A stretch of 40,771 nt of DNA from JBCCGI01 sp039029355 (GTDB lineage: Bacteria; Planctomycetota; UBA1135; GCA-002686595): positions 1 to 40,771 of the forward strand of contig JBCCGI010000072.1 of assembly GCA_039029355.1 (NCBI GenBank), read 5' to 3'. Below the pieces are notes generated by a model. The model was not told the origin of the DNA, ran no database searches, and was given only the letters and a program-made list of their open reading frames with translations. Below are positions 1 through 7,415 of the stretch, piece by piece. Position 1 is the stretch's first letter. Every line of letters begins with the position of its first letter. A program made the translations under genes and the position numbers.

Positions 1-836
1 CCGCCGCCGTCCTCTTCCTCTTCCTCGTCCTCTTCCTCTTCGTCGTTCCCGCCGGCGCGGGGGCTGGGGGCGGGCGGGGTCCACGGGGGGCCGCTGACGA
101 GTAGGTCGGCGAGCTCGAGGCTCAGGTTCAGGCGCAGGACCTCGTGGTCGAAGGTGACGCTTCCGACGCCCTGGAGCTTGCCAAGGGACTTCTCCAGCTT
201 CGAGCCCTTGGACTTCGAGAGCTCCTTGGCGCTGCGCAGGTCCCAGCCGATCGAGTGGCGTACCAGGTCCTTGCGGTAGTCCTCGCGGGGCCGGCGTCCG
301 GCGAGCTTGTCGAAGCGGTCGGCGCACTCCTCGGCGTCGAGCCCCTTGGTGTAGAAGAACAACAGGGCGTTGGGCGTCACCTCGAACCAACGCACCTCCG
401 ACGCCATGTTGAGCACCGCGTCGCGGATCGTGCCGCCGTTGCGGCGCAGGGCGCGGGGGAGGTCGAGGTCGTCTTCATCGCGCAGGAAGGCGGTGACGTA
501 GAGCTCCTCGGCCTTGCCGGTGGCGCGCTTGGCGGCGCGGTAGACCTCCTTCGAGCTCCGCTCGGCCGGCGCGACGATGGCCAGGAAGTGGTCCTTGGGA
601 GCGGTGAGCGTCGCGACCGGGCCGTAGGCGACCGAGGCCCCGGTGCCGAGCTCGCCGATCGCCTCCTGGAGCTTGGCCTGGTCGACCTCGTCCCCCTCGA
701 CCGAGTAGAAGCGCAGCAGGGTCTCCACCGGCTCCGGCGGGTAGGGGTGCTCCTCGGCGGCGGCGGGGGAGTCCTGGAGCGTCGGGGCGATCAGGACGAG
801 CGGGAGAGCCAGGCGCAGGAGCGCGGTGGGGGTCAT
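1..836 (-). CDS. Secreted acidic protein of unknown family (3' end outside window)
   Basis: I do not recognise the family. The frame reads from an ATG at 836 without a stop to the window edge, giving 278 visible codons. AAGGAGG lies 6 nt before the ATG and fixes the start. Residues 1-21 are a signal peptide (MTPTALLRLALPLVLIAPTL...). The middle (about 40-240) is a mixed alpha/beta region with segments such as VRWFEVTPNALLFFYTKG and many charged residues. Near residue 262 the protein turns into a Glu/Asp run, encoded by the CTC/TTC triplet repeat visible at 1-45. It therefore looks exported to the periplasm or cell surface. The acidic tail could be a linker to a further domain beyond the edge, or a cation-binding tail. 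Nothing in the sequence indicates an enzyme. Confidence 0.75.
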   Translation of the reverse strand, partial: MTPTALLRLALPLVLIAPTLQDSPAAAEEHPYPPEPVETLLRFYSVEGDEVDQAKLQEAIGELGTGASVAYGPVATLTAPKDHFLAIVAPAERSSKEVYRAAKRATGKAEELYVTAFLRDEDDLDLPRALRRNGGTIRDAVLNMASEVRWFEVTPNALLFFYTKGLDAEECADRFDKLAGRRPREDYRKDLVRHSIGWDLRSAKELSKSKGSKLEKSLGKLQGVGSVTFDHEVLRLNLSLELADLLVSGPPWTPPAPSPRAGGNDEEEEDEEEEEDGG

Positions 837-1010
837 GGAGGGCCTCCTTGGGCGGCGATTCCGGCCGCGGCGCCGCGGGGGCGGGCTACGGTCTGACTCC
901 TAAACTAGCGCGGGGGGGGCTTGGGTTCGCCAGAGCTGCGCAAAAGGCGCGTGTCGGCCGGCTGAGCGCAGGCCCGGGCTCGCGCCGGAGCGGAGGCCCG
1001 CGGAGGGCTC

Positions 1011-2405
1011 CTAGCCGTCGCCGCCGACGTAGCCCATCTTCTCGAGCTCGCGCAGCAGCTCCTCGTCCATCGTCACTTCGACGCGGCTGCCGGCTTCGCG
1101 GATGCCCTGCTCCTGGAAGCGGCGCAGCAGCCGCAGCAGCTCTTCGCGCACGTCGGGGTGCTGATCGCCGACGTCGGCCTGCTCGAAGGGATCGTCGGGC
1201 AGGTGGTAGAGCGCGAGGGTGCCCTCGATCTGGTTTTCGATGAGGCGCCAGTCGCCGCGCACGACCGACCAGTGGTCCTTGCCGAGCTCCTCGAGGTTGA
1301 GCCGGTCGTTCTTCGAGAGCCCGCGCCGGTGCGCGAAGAGCCAGCGCGTCTCCAGCGACTCGGCGGCGTCCGCGCGGCTCTCGCCGCGCAGGACGTGGCG
1401 CAGCGAGAGGCCGTCGAGCGACCCCGTGAGCGCGACGCCAGCTAGCTCGAGCAGCGTCGGCGCCACGTCGACCAGGCTGACGTTGAGCTCGATCCGCCCG
1501 GGCGCTACCCCGGGACCGTGGACCAGGAACAGCACGCGGTTGAGCTCGCTGTGGATCGTACTGCCGTGGCCGTAGTAGCCGTGCTCGAGGAAGGCCTCGC
1601 CGTGGTCGGACACGAAGCAGACGACGGTGTTGTCGTCCCACGCCAGCTCGCGGTGCAGGCGCGCGAGCACGTCGTCGACGTACGAGATCTCGCTGTTGTA
1701 GCGCGCGATCACGTCCTCGTGGTGGTCCTCGGAGCCGCGGTACCACGGCGCCTGGGCCTCGTACGGCTTGTGGACGTCGTTCAGGTGCAGGTAGAGGAAG
1801 TACGGCTCCTCGCCCGCGAGCAGCTCCTCTTTCTTCGCCAACACCATCTCGGCTACGACCCCGGCCTTTTCGTCCTCGTGGTGCTCGAACCAGTCGAAGC
1901 CGCGGTCGAAGCCGAAGTACTGGTTGATGTGGACGTTGGTCGTGACGCCGTAGGTCGCGTAGCCCGCCGCCTTAAGGCGCTGCGGCAGCGTGTCGTGGTC
2001 CACGGGCAGGGTGGCGATCTCCATCTCGACCGGGTTGCCGGCCTCGATCTGCTTCTGCACCCACTGAGGCGTCTCGAAGCCGTGCACCATGCCGTGGTTG
2101 GTCGGGTAGAGGCCGGTGAAGACCGTGGCGGTCGAGGGCGGCGTCCAGGCCGAGCTGGAGTGCGCGCGCAGGAACACCGCCGAGTCGTCGCCCAGCGCGG
2201 AGAGGTACGGCGCCGTCGCCTCGGGGTAGCCGTAAAGTTCGAGGTGATCGGGCCGCAGGGTATCCAGCAGCACCAGCACGACGTTGGGGCGCTCGGCGCC
2301 CGAGCCCGATCCGCAGGCCGCCGCCAGGAGGGTCAGGACGCCCGCCAACGCCGCTCCAAGGCGTGCCCGGCGCCGGTTCCGGCGGCGAGGGATGCGGAAA
2401 GGCAT
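1011..2405 (-). CDS. Sulfatase / alkaline-phosphatase-superfamily lipoprotein with Thr at the nucleophile site
   Basis: This 464-residue protein has the alkaline phosphatase-like (sulfatase) fold. Residues 1-31 form a lipoprotein signal with an Arg-rich N-region and a lipobox ending at Cys31. The first metal motif is VLLDTLRPDHL (Asp48 onward). The second metal site is VSDHGEAFLEHG (Asp267, His268). At the place of the sulfatase C/S-x-P-x-R signature it reads T-P-P-S-T (residues 88-92), followed by ATVFTGLYP. The formylglycine precursor Cys/Ser and the Arg are therefore replaced, as in LtaS-like or other Thr-nucleophile relatives. It may be a phosphodiesterase, phosphotransferase or sulfatase homologue; the substrate is unknown. 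An in-frame ATG at 2423 has a G-rich stretch upstream and is an alternative start. It is divergent from the SGNH hydrolase gene, with 41 nt between starts. Confidence 0.88.
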   Translation of the reverse strand: MPFRIPRRRNRRRARLGAALAGVLTLLAAACGSGSGAERPNVVLVLLDTLRPDHLELYGYPEATAPYLSALGDDSAVFLRAHSSSAWTPPSTATVFTGLYPTNHGMVHGFETPQWVQKQIEAGNPVEMEIATLPVDHDTLPQRLKAAGYATYGVTTNVHINQYFGFDRGFDWFEHHEDEKAGVVAEMVLAKKEELLAGEEPYFLYLHLNDVHKPYEAQAPWYRGSEDHHEDVIARYNSEISYVDDVLARLHRELAWDDNTVVCFVSDHGEAFLEHGYYGHGSTIHSELNRVLFLVHGPGVAPGRIELNVSLVDVAPTLLELAGVALTGSLDGLSLRHVLRGESRADAAESLETRWLFAHRRGLSKNDRLNLEELGKDHWSVVRGDWRLIENQIEGTLALYHLPDDPFEQADVGDQHPDVREELLRLLRRFQEQGIREAGSRVEVTMDEELLRELEKMGYVGGDG

Positions 2406-2446
2406 GGGCGGCGAGTATAGCATCGTGCCCCGCGCCCCCTGCGAGC

Positions 2447-3619
2447 ATGACCCAACCCCCGAGCCAAGACGAAACCGCTTCGCCCCAAGCCGGCGGCCGC
2501 CTCCGCCGCGTCCTCCTACGGATCGCGCTGCTCGCCGCCTCGGCGGCGGTCGGCCTTGCGCTCGCCGAGGTCGCGGTGCGCATCGCGGGACTCCACGTCC
2601 CGCCGCGCGGCGACATCGGCATGCAGGGCCTCGTCCGCGACGTACCCGCGGACGTGGCCCAAGGCGTGGAGTTCCTGCTCATCCCCGACCAGACGCGCAC
2701 CGCCTCCTACCCCGGCGCGCCGGGCCAACCGCCGCGCGTCGTCACGTACGGGATCAACTCGCTCGGCTTCCGCGGCGGACCCGCCGAGCAGAAGAAGGCG
2801 GACGGCGTCTTTCGCATCGTGATCCTCGGCGACTCGTTCACCTACGGCACCGGCGTCGACCAAGGGGAGACCTGGCCGGTCTATCTGGAGCAGCGCCTGG
2901 CCGAGCTCGCACCCGGCCGCCCGGTCGAGGTGTTGAACTGGGGCGTGCCCGCGTACAACTCGCGCCAGCAGGTGGGGCTCCTCAACTTCCGCGGTCAAGC
3001 GTTCGAGCCCGACCTGGTCGTGCTCTGCGCCTACATCAATGACGCTTCGGGCGAAGCGCGCGGCGACGGCGCCCCCGGCGGCTCGAAGGAGCTGCCCTGG
3101 GAGGTGCGCTGGGTGCAGCGTCTCGGCCTCACCTCGGGCCGCTGGGCGCCCGAAGCGCCCAAGACCCCCGCCCAGGAGCGCACCATGTGGCTGCGCGAGC
3201 GTTCGCGGCTCGCCGACCTCGTCGCCTGGAAGCTCAACGGCTGGCTGATGGGCCGTGTCGCCGGCCGCAACTACGTCGAGGACTGGTCGGAGGGCTCGGC
3301 CGGGCTCGCGATGGTCAAGAGCTCGCTGGCCGCCGCCGCCGTGCTCGCCCGCCGCGACGGGTTCGCGCTGGTGGCCACGATGTATCCCGACCTCACCGGC
3401 CTGGGCGGCGACTACGCCTTCGCGGGCGAGCACGCGACCTTCGCGTCGATCTGCGACGAGCTCCGCATCCCGTTCCACGACCTGCTCCCCGCCCTCGACG
3501 GCGAGGACCCCGCGGCGCTCCGCGTCCATGCCCACGACAAGCACCCGAACGCGCGCGCCAACCGGCTCGTCGCGGACCGGCTCGCCGAGGCCCTCCAGCC
3601 CCTCGTTCAAGGCGAATGA
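2447..3619 (+). CDS. Membrane-anchored SGNH/GDSL-family hydrolase
   Basis: This 390-residue protein carries the SGNH hydrolase blocks in order. Block I is VILGDSFTYGTGV with Ser130. Block II is LNWGVPAYN with Gly166. Block III is LCAYIND with Asn198. Block V is HDKHPN with Asp364 and His366. These supply the Ser-His-Asp triad and oxyanion hole. A hydrophobic stretch at about 22-42 acts as an N-terminal anchor, so the enzyme domain is probably outside the membrane. The family includes acyl esterases and the AlgX/AlgJ-type O-acetyltransferases. The next gene begins inside the stop codon (ATGA) and encodes a GT-C glycosyltransferase, which suggests modification of a surface glycan; that is inference. 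An upstream in-frame ATG at 2363 would overlap the divergent sulfatase gene and give no better leader. Confidence 0.88.
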   Translation: MTQPPSQDETASPQAGGRLRRVLLRIALLAASAAVGLALAEVAVRIAGLHVPPRGDIGMQGLVRDVPADVAQGVEFLLIPDQTRTASYPGAPGQPPRVVTYGINSLGFRGGPAEQKKADGVFRIVILGDSFTYGTGVDQGETWPVYLEQRLAELAPGRPVEVLNWGVPAYNSRQQVGLLNFRGQAFEPDLVVLCAYINDASGEARGDGAPGGSKELPWEVRWVQRLGLTSGRWAPEAPKTPAQERTMWLRERSRLADLVAWKLNGWLMGRVAGRNYVEDWSEGSAGLAMVKSSLAAAAVLARRDGFALVATMYPDLTGLGGDYAFAGEHATFASICDELRIPFHDLLPALDGEDPAALRVHAHDKHPNARANRLVADRLAEALQPLVQGE

Positions 3620-5394
3620 GCGCGCGCGAGGAGGCTCCGATGGGCGGCGCGAACGTGCCGGAGAGCGAGCGAGCGGCCGCCGGCGAGAGCTCGCCCACGG
3701 GTGAGCACCAGGGCGAACACGCCGCTGCTCGCGGTCCGGACGGAGCGGAGGCCGACAAGGGCGCGACCGAATCGGCGCTCATCCGGTTCGGAGCGCCGCT
3801 GCTCGTGCTCCTCCTGTGCGCCCTCTCGGTCGCGGCCAAGGTGCACGTGAACGAGCCGCGCACCGGTGTGGCGCACGGAGACGCGGGCTACTACCTCACC
3901 GTCGCGAAGAACCTCACCGAGGGCCGCGGCTTCGTCACGGACTACGTGGCCGACTTCATGGCGGGGCCGAAGCGCCTGCCCTGCCCGGCCAACACGTTTT
4001 GGATGCCGCTCACGCCGGTGATCCTCGCGGCCGGCATGCTGCTGTTCGGGACGACGTTCGCGGCGGCGAAGGGGACGATGATCGCGGTGTCGTCGCTCGC
4101 ACCGCTGCTCGCCTACCTGCTCGGGCGCGAGCTCTTCGGCGGACGCCGGCACGGGCTCGCCGCCGCGCTCCTGGCGGCGACGAGCGAGGGCTACCTCACC
4201 GCGGCCTGCCAGCCTCAGACGCACGGGGTGACGCTCGTGCTCGGGAGCGCGTGGTTGCTCCTCGCACTCCGCGCGATGCGCGACCCCGCCGGGTGGAAGT
4301 GGATGGGCCCGATGACCGCGCTGCTGCACCTCAACCGCAGCGACGGGGCTTTCTACTTTCTCGTGCTGGGCCTGCTCTGGCTGCTCCCGCTCCCCGGGAT
4401 GGCGCGCTTCGGCTGGCGCACGTGGCGGACGATCCTCGTGGGCTACGGGCTGGTGATGGCGCCGCTCTGGGTCCACAACGTGTTCACGCTCGGAACCCCG
4501 ATGCCGCTCGGCCTCGGGCGGGCGGCTTTGATGACGGAGTACTCGCAGACCTACTCCACGCCGGAGAGCCTCACCCTGGAGAGCTTCTTCGACGCCGGCT
4601 GGGACGTCGTCTACGAGTCGAAGCGCAAGGCCGTCGAGACCAACGGAGCGACGTTCCTCCTCGGGGCCGCCACCGGCAACCAGCGCGCGGAGACCCGGCT
4701 GCTGCGCGCCCACCACTTCGCGCTGCTGGGGTTGGTGTGGCTCGGCTGGCCCCTCCTGGTGCGGCGGCGCTTTCTGCCGATCCTGGGCGCCCTCGCCATT
4801 CTCTGGAGCATCTACACCTTCGTCTTCTCCGCGACCGGGCTCGCGTCGCTGCGGTCGTCGGTGTATCCGATCTACCTGGCGTACTTCGCGGAGGCCGGGC
4901 GGGTGCTCGACCTGGCGGTCGGGTGGCTCGCCACCCGCGTCGGCGATGGGCGTCTCGTGCGCCGGGTCGGCACCGTCGGCGCGACTCTATTCCTGGGCTG
5001 GATCGGCTGGAGCCAGGTGTCCTACGCCGCCGAGGAGACGCGGCAGCGCGTGCGCTTCATCCACATGGTCGAGCGCAAGCACGAGCAGCTGGTGCGCCAG
5101 ATCGTGGAGCCGTTCGACCTACACGACGCAGTCATCATGACGTGGGACGTCCACGAGCTCCACGTGCACACCGGGCTGAAGCTGGTCATGGTGCCGCACG
5201 AGCCCGAGCCGACGATCTACCGCATCGCCCGTGAGCTGGGAGTCACCCACGTGCTGATCTTCGGAGCCGTGGAGCAGGTCGCCGATCTACGCCCCGGCCT
5301 CGCGGCCATCCCGTCTACGCGCGAGCACTACGAGATCCTGTACCGCGACCTTCTGCTGGGAGAGCGGGTCCGGCTCTTCCGCGTCCTGCCGTAG
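3616..5394 (+). CDS. GT-C fold membrane glycosyltransferase (ArnT/GT39-like)
   Basis: The 592-residue protein is an integral membrane protein with about ten or more hydrophobic segments after a soluble, polar N-terminus of roughly 60 residues. The first periplasmic loop holds HGDAGYYLTVAKNLTEG, the acidic motif expected of GT-C enzymes that use polyprenyl-phosphate sugars. A later loop has LNRSDGAFYF, like the R-x-D/E-G motif of GT39-type relatives. The C-terminal 100 residues are soluble. The start at 3616 overlaps the preceding stop (ATGA) and implies translational coupling with the SGNH hydrolase. An in-frame ATG at 3640 is preceded by GAGGAGG and may be the actual start. It probably transfers a sugar to an extracytoplasmic lipid, protein or polysaccharide; donor and acceptor cannot be told. 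Confidence 0.83.
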   Translation: MSAREEAPMGGANVPESERAAAGESSPTGEHQGEHAAARGPDGAEADKGATESALIRFGAPLLVLLLCALSVAAKVHVNEPRTGVAHGDAGYYLTVAKNLTEGRGFVTDYVADFMAGPKRLPCPANTFWMPLTPVILAAGMLLFGTTFAAAKGTMIAVSSLAPLLAYLLGRELFGGRRHGLAAALLAATSEGYLTAACQPQTHGVTLVLGSAWLLLALRAMRDPAGWKWMGPMTALLHLNRSDGAFYFLVLGLLWLLPLPGMARFGWRTWRTILVGYGLVMAPLWVHNVFTLGTPMPLGLGRAALMTEYSQTYSTPESLTLESFFDAGWDVVYESKRKAVETNGATFLLGAATGNQRAETRLLRAHHFALLGLVWLGWPLLVRRRFLPILGALAILWSIYTFVFSATGLASLRSSVYPIYLAYFAEAGRVLDLAVGWLATRVGDGRLVRRVGTVGATLFLGWIGWSQVSYAAEETRQRVRFIHMVERKHEQLVRQIVEPFDLHDAVIMTWDVHELHVHTGLKLVMVPHEPEPTIYRIARELGVTHVLIFGAVEQVADLRPGLAAIPSTREHYEILYRDLLLGERVRLFRVLP

Positions 5395-5402
5395 GAAGGC
5401 GA

Positions 5403-5433
5403 CGGCCGCCTGGCTAGTCGCGGCCGGCCCTTT
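5403..5433. terminator. Possible convergent terminator hairpin
   Basis: CGGCCGC (5403-5409) pairs with GCGGCCG (5420-5426) around a 10-nt loop, followed on the plus strand by CCCTTT. It lies between two convergent genes and overlaps the last codons of the minus-strand gene. The T-run is short, so this is a weak call. Confidence 0.35.
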
Positions 5434-5971
5434 CCTTGGCGTTCAGCCGCTTGAGCCGTTCGAGCGAGTCCTGGATCGGAGGCACGCCCATCGCCGTGCG
5501 CTCGGCGTCGGTCACCCGCTCGTTCCACCGATACAGGATCCAGCCGAACTCGGGCAGGTAGACGTACTGCGTTCCATAGCGCTGGGGCAGACCCTGCTTC
5601 ATCAGCGAGCGGTCGATCGCCTCGGCCGCGAGCGGAAAGCCGCGGTCGTCGCCGTTCTCGGCCGCCTCGAGCGCCAGGTCGCGCGCGAGGCCGAGGTCCT
5701 CGGTGGAGTCGGACTCGAGCAGCAGCTCCGCGGCGTAGAGCCGGTCGAGGTCGGTCTGGATGTCGCCGTTCGCGTAGAGCTCGCGGACGACCCCGATCCA
5801 CTCGCGCCGCTGCTGTTCGATCTCGTAGAGCTCGCCGGCCGAGCTCCCGTGGCTGTCCTCGTCGCGGCTCGCGAGATACATGGCCTCGAGCTCGTGCGAC
5901 GGCGTGCCCGCGCAGGCGAACAAGCCGGCGAGCACGGAGGCGAGGAGCGAGGTGGTGAGGGCGCTACGCAT
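5414..5971 (-). CDS. DUF6624-like lipoprotein
   Basis: A 185-residue predicted lipoprotein: the signal peptide ends in LAGLFAC with Cys20 as the lipidation site. The body is alpha-helical. It contains the pattern seen in DUF6624 proteins, LAAEAIDRSLMKQG followed by LPQRYGTQ at about residues 115-135 (in that family an acidic helix then G-x-PQ-x-YGTQ). The C-terminal part has GVPPIQDSLERLKRLN. Biochemical function is unknown for the family. It is convergent with the glycosyltransferase gene. No strong Shine-Dalgarno precedes the ATG, but the signal peptide starts there. Confidence 0.75.
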   Translation of the reverse strand: MRSALTTSLLASVLAGLFACAGTPSHELEAMYLASRDEDSHGSSAGELYEIEQQRREWIGVVRELYANGDIQTDLDRLYAAELLLESDSTEDLGLARDLALEAAENGDDRGFPLAAEAIDRSLMKQGLPQRYGTQYVYLPEFGWILYRWNERVTDAERTAMGVPPIQDSLERLKRLNAKERAGRD

Positions 5972-6146
5972 GGCGAGATGCTAGCCCGAAGTCCTCACGA
6001 GCTCGCGGCCAGAATCGCCCGGGTTGCTTCGCGTCGCACTCTGCGCGCGCCGCAGTCCTCGAAGACCCGCTTGTGGCGCCGGCGGGATCGCCCTCGCAGA
6101 GCACGCGGGGCGACTCCAACTCGCGATCTTGTGTGGACTCAGGACG

Positions 6147-6425
6147 CTAGCCAAGGTCGACGTCGAGTGCCCCGCCCTTGGCGCCGATTCGGACGTTGCG
6201 CACGCCCATGCGCTTGCCGTCCGGCCCGCGAAGCCAGGCCTCGACCTGCTTGCGCAGGATCGGCGTTTGGGTGCGGTTTCCCCAGCCCCGGCCGGTGATA
6301 ACGCGGACGCTGCGAGAGCCGCGTACGCGGGCGGCGTGGAGCCCCTGCGCGACCCTGCGCAGGGCCTGGTCGGGGGTCAGGCCGTGGAGATCCACGCTCT
6401 CTTCGGGGTCGCCGGACGGGGGCAT
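6147..6425 (-). CDS. Smr domain protein
   Basis: A 92-residue stand-alone Smr domain. It shows the VDLHGLTPDQA motif (residues 11-21), the core ...VRVITGRGWGNRT (40-52), and a C-terminal GGALDVDLG strand. Smr domains, as in MutS2 C-termini, bind or nick nucleic acids. Many small bacterial versions act on RNA at stalled ribosomes or on branched DNA, so the role here cannot be fixed. The usual TGxGxHS loop is replaced by TGRGWGN, so the conserved His is missing at that place and nuclease activity is uncertain. AAGGGGG just before the ATG supports the start. It is divergent from the small lipoprotein gene at 6587. Confidence 0.87.
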   Translation of the reverse strand: MPPSGDPEESVDLHGLTPDQALRRVAQGLHAARVRGSRSVRVITGRGWGNRTQTPILRKQVEAWLRGPDGKRMGVRNVRIGAKGGALDVDLG

Positions 6426-6493
6426 GGGCCCCCTTATGGCCTTTTTCCCAGCTTTAGCAAGCTGAGCCTCTGGAACGGCTCTACGTTGTTGGG

Positions 6494-6506
6494 CTCAAGA
6501 CTTGAG
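6494..6506. promoter_or_regulatory. Perfect CTCAAG-A-CTTGAG palindrome in a divergent intergenic region
   Basis: A 13-nt inverted repeat with one central base lies between the divergent Smr gene (starting at 6425) and the small lipoprotein gene (starting at 6587). An AT-richer palindrome, CTAGATCTAG at 6560-6569, lies 17 nt before the lipoprotein ATG. The position suits an operator and a promoter -10 region, but no regulator can be named. Confidence 0.3.
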
Positions 6507-6586
6507 CGGTGAGGTCCGAAGACCCCTCCGCGGCCCCGGAGGCCTCCGGCGGCCACGATCTAGATCTAGTAGCCATCCACTACGCC

Positions 6587-6784
6587 ATGAAGAAGCTCTT
6601 CCTTTCGTTTGCCCTGCTGGGCCTCGCTGTTTCCTGCAAGTCGACCACCACCGACGTCACCGACACGTCGGAGCCCGCTGGCGAGTGCGCCACGGCCTGT
6701 GAGACCGTTTGCGACGACGAGGCGGCCGAGAGCTGCGACTCCGAGGCCATGGTTTGCCCCGTCACGGGCAAGGTCTCCAACTAG
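6587..6784 (+). CDS. Small Cys-rich lipoprotein
   Basis: A 65-residue protein starting MKKLFLSFALLGLAVSC, a clear lipoprotein signal with Cys17 at the lipobox. The mature part has five more cysteines in the pattern C-x3-C-x3-C-x6-C-x7-C (residues 34-57), and ends MVCPVTGKVSN. The last segment resembles the CPVTG motif of small metal-associated or YHS-like peptides, but it is too short to assign. It is followed directly by an excellent intrinsic terminator, so it forms a single-gene transcript. Family unknown. Confidence 0.75.
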   Translation: MKKLFLSFALLGLAVSCKSTTTDVTDTSEPAGECATACETVCDDEAAESCDSEAMVCPVTGKVSN

Positions 6785-6806
6785 CTCGCAGCTAGAGATC
6801 GCTCAT

Positions 6807-6845
6807 GAGGGCCGGCTTCCCCCTGCGGGAGGCCGGCCCTCTTTT
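6807..6845 (+). terminator. Strong intrinsic terminator
   Basis: GAGGGCCGGC (6807-6816) pairs perfectly with GCCGGCCCTC (6832-6841). The stem is extended inward by TTCCC/GGGAG (one G-T wobble) to 15 bp around a 5-nt loop, then TTTT at 6842-6845. It ends the small lipoprotein transcript, and the stem could also stop the convergent gene that ends at 6860. Confidence 0.88.
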
Positions 6846-6859
6846 CGTCACCGGCTTCG

Positions 6860-7309
6860 CTAGTCGGAGCAGAGCTCGGTCTTGAAGTCCTCTACGTCTC
6901 CAAAGACGTAGGGCGGACCGCACTGGCAGTCGGTGGGGATCCCGATCTCGAGGCCGGGGATCACCAGCCCCCCGCAATCGCAGTCGCGCGCGGTGACGCT
7001 GCGCGTGCCGTCCGGTACGCACCTCGTGCCCTCGCTCGGCTTGCCCAGGCAGACCTGGTGGGCGGGGACCCAGACCTTGGTCGACGGGCACGGCTCGCCG
7101 ACGATGCCCCCGCCGAATCCGAACACGACGAGGCCGACTCCGCAGGTGGCCGTGGAGGCTCCGGCGGCGGGACCGGAGGAGCCTGGAATCTGCGAGGCCT
7201 TGGTGTCGGGACAGCGGCTTCCGGTGCCTCCGGTGTCGCCGCCTTCCTGTGCCGCAGCTGCTGCCGCGACGAGGCAGGCCCCTAGCCATCCGAGAATCCA
7301 ACGATACAT
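6860..7309 (-). CDS. Secreted Cys-rich protein of unknown family
   Basis: A 149-residue protein with a signal peptide MYRWILGWLGACLVAAAAAAQ. The start at 7309 is fixed by AAGGAGGAGG about 9 nt upstream; a longer in-frame reading to 7429 lacks such a site and has a non-hydrophobic leader. The mature part is Gly-rich and holds ten cysteines, including D-C-D-C and D-C-Q-C pairs (around 115-135), which suggests disulfide bonds or metal binding outside the cytoplasm. No known domain is recognised. The 103-nt leader between this gene and the upstream co-directional gene holds two perfect hairpins. Confidence 0.75.
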   Translation of the reverse strand: MYRWILGWLGACLVAAAAAAQEGGDTGGTGSRCPDTKASQIPGSSGPAAGASTATCGVGLVVFGFGGGIVGEPCPSTKVWVPAHQVCLGKPSEGTRCVPDGTRSVTARDCDCGGLVIPGLEIGIPTDCQCGPPYVFGDVEDFKTELCSD

Positions 7310-7340
7310 CGCGTGCACCTCCTCCTTGGAGTTTGTGGGG

Positions 7341-7415
7341 CTGCGGGAGAGACCGGACGGCGGCTGCACGGCTCCCGCAGCAGGTCCTGAGCCGCCGTTG
7401 TGCGCGGGCGGCTCA
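7341..7415 (-). other. Two consecutive 9-bp hairpins in an intergenic leader
   Basis: TGAGCCGCC (7388-7396) pairs perfectly with GGCGGCTCA (7407-7415) and contains the stop codon of the upstream gene. CTGCGGGAG (7341-7349) pairs perfectly with CTCCCGCAG (7372-7380). Neither is followed by a U-run on the minus strand. They could be a processing or stabilising element, or a Rho-type end, between the 7413 gene and the Cys-rich protein gene. Confidence 0.5.

Noticed and set aside
1..60. CTC/TTC triplet repeat as a microsatellite or regulatory repeat
   Set aside because: It is the coding sequence of a Glu/Asp run at the end of the visible part of the minus-strand protein.
5972..6146. Possible tRNA or small RNA in the gap
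   Set aside because: No T-loop GGTTCRA motif, no cloverleaf arms, and no terminator were found by eye.
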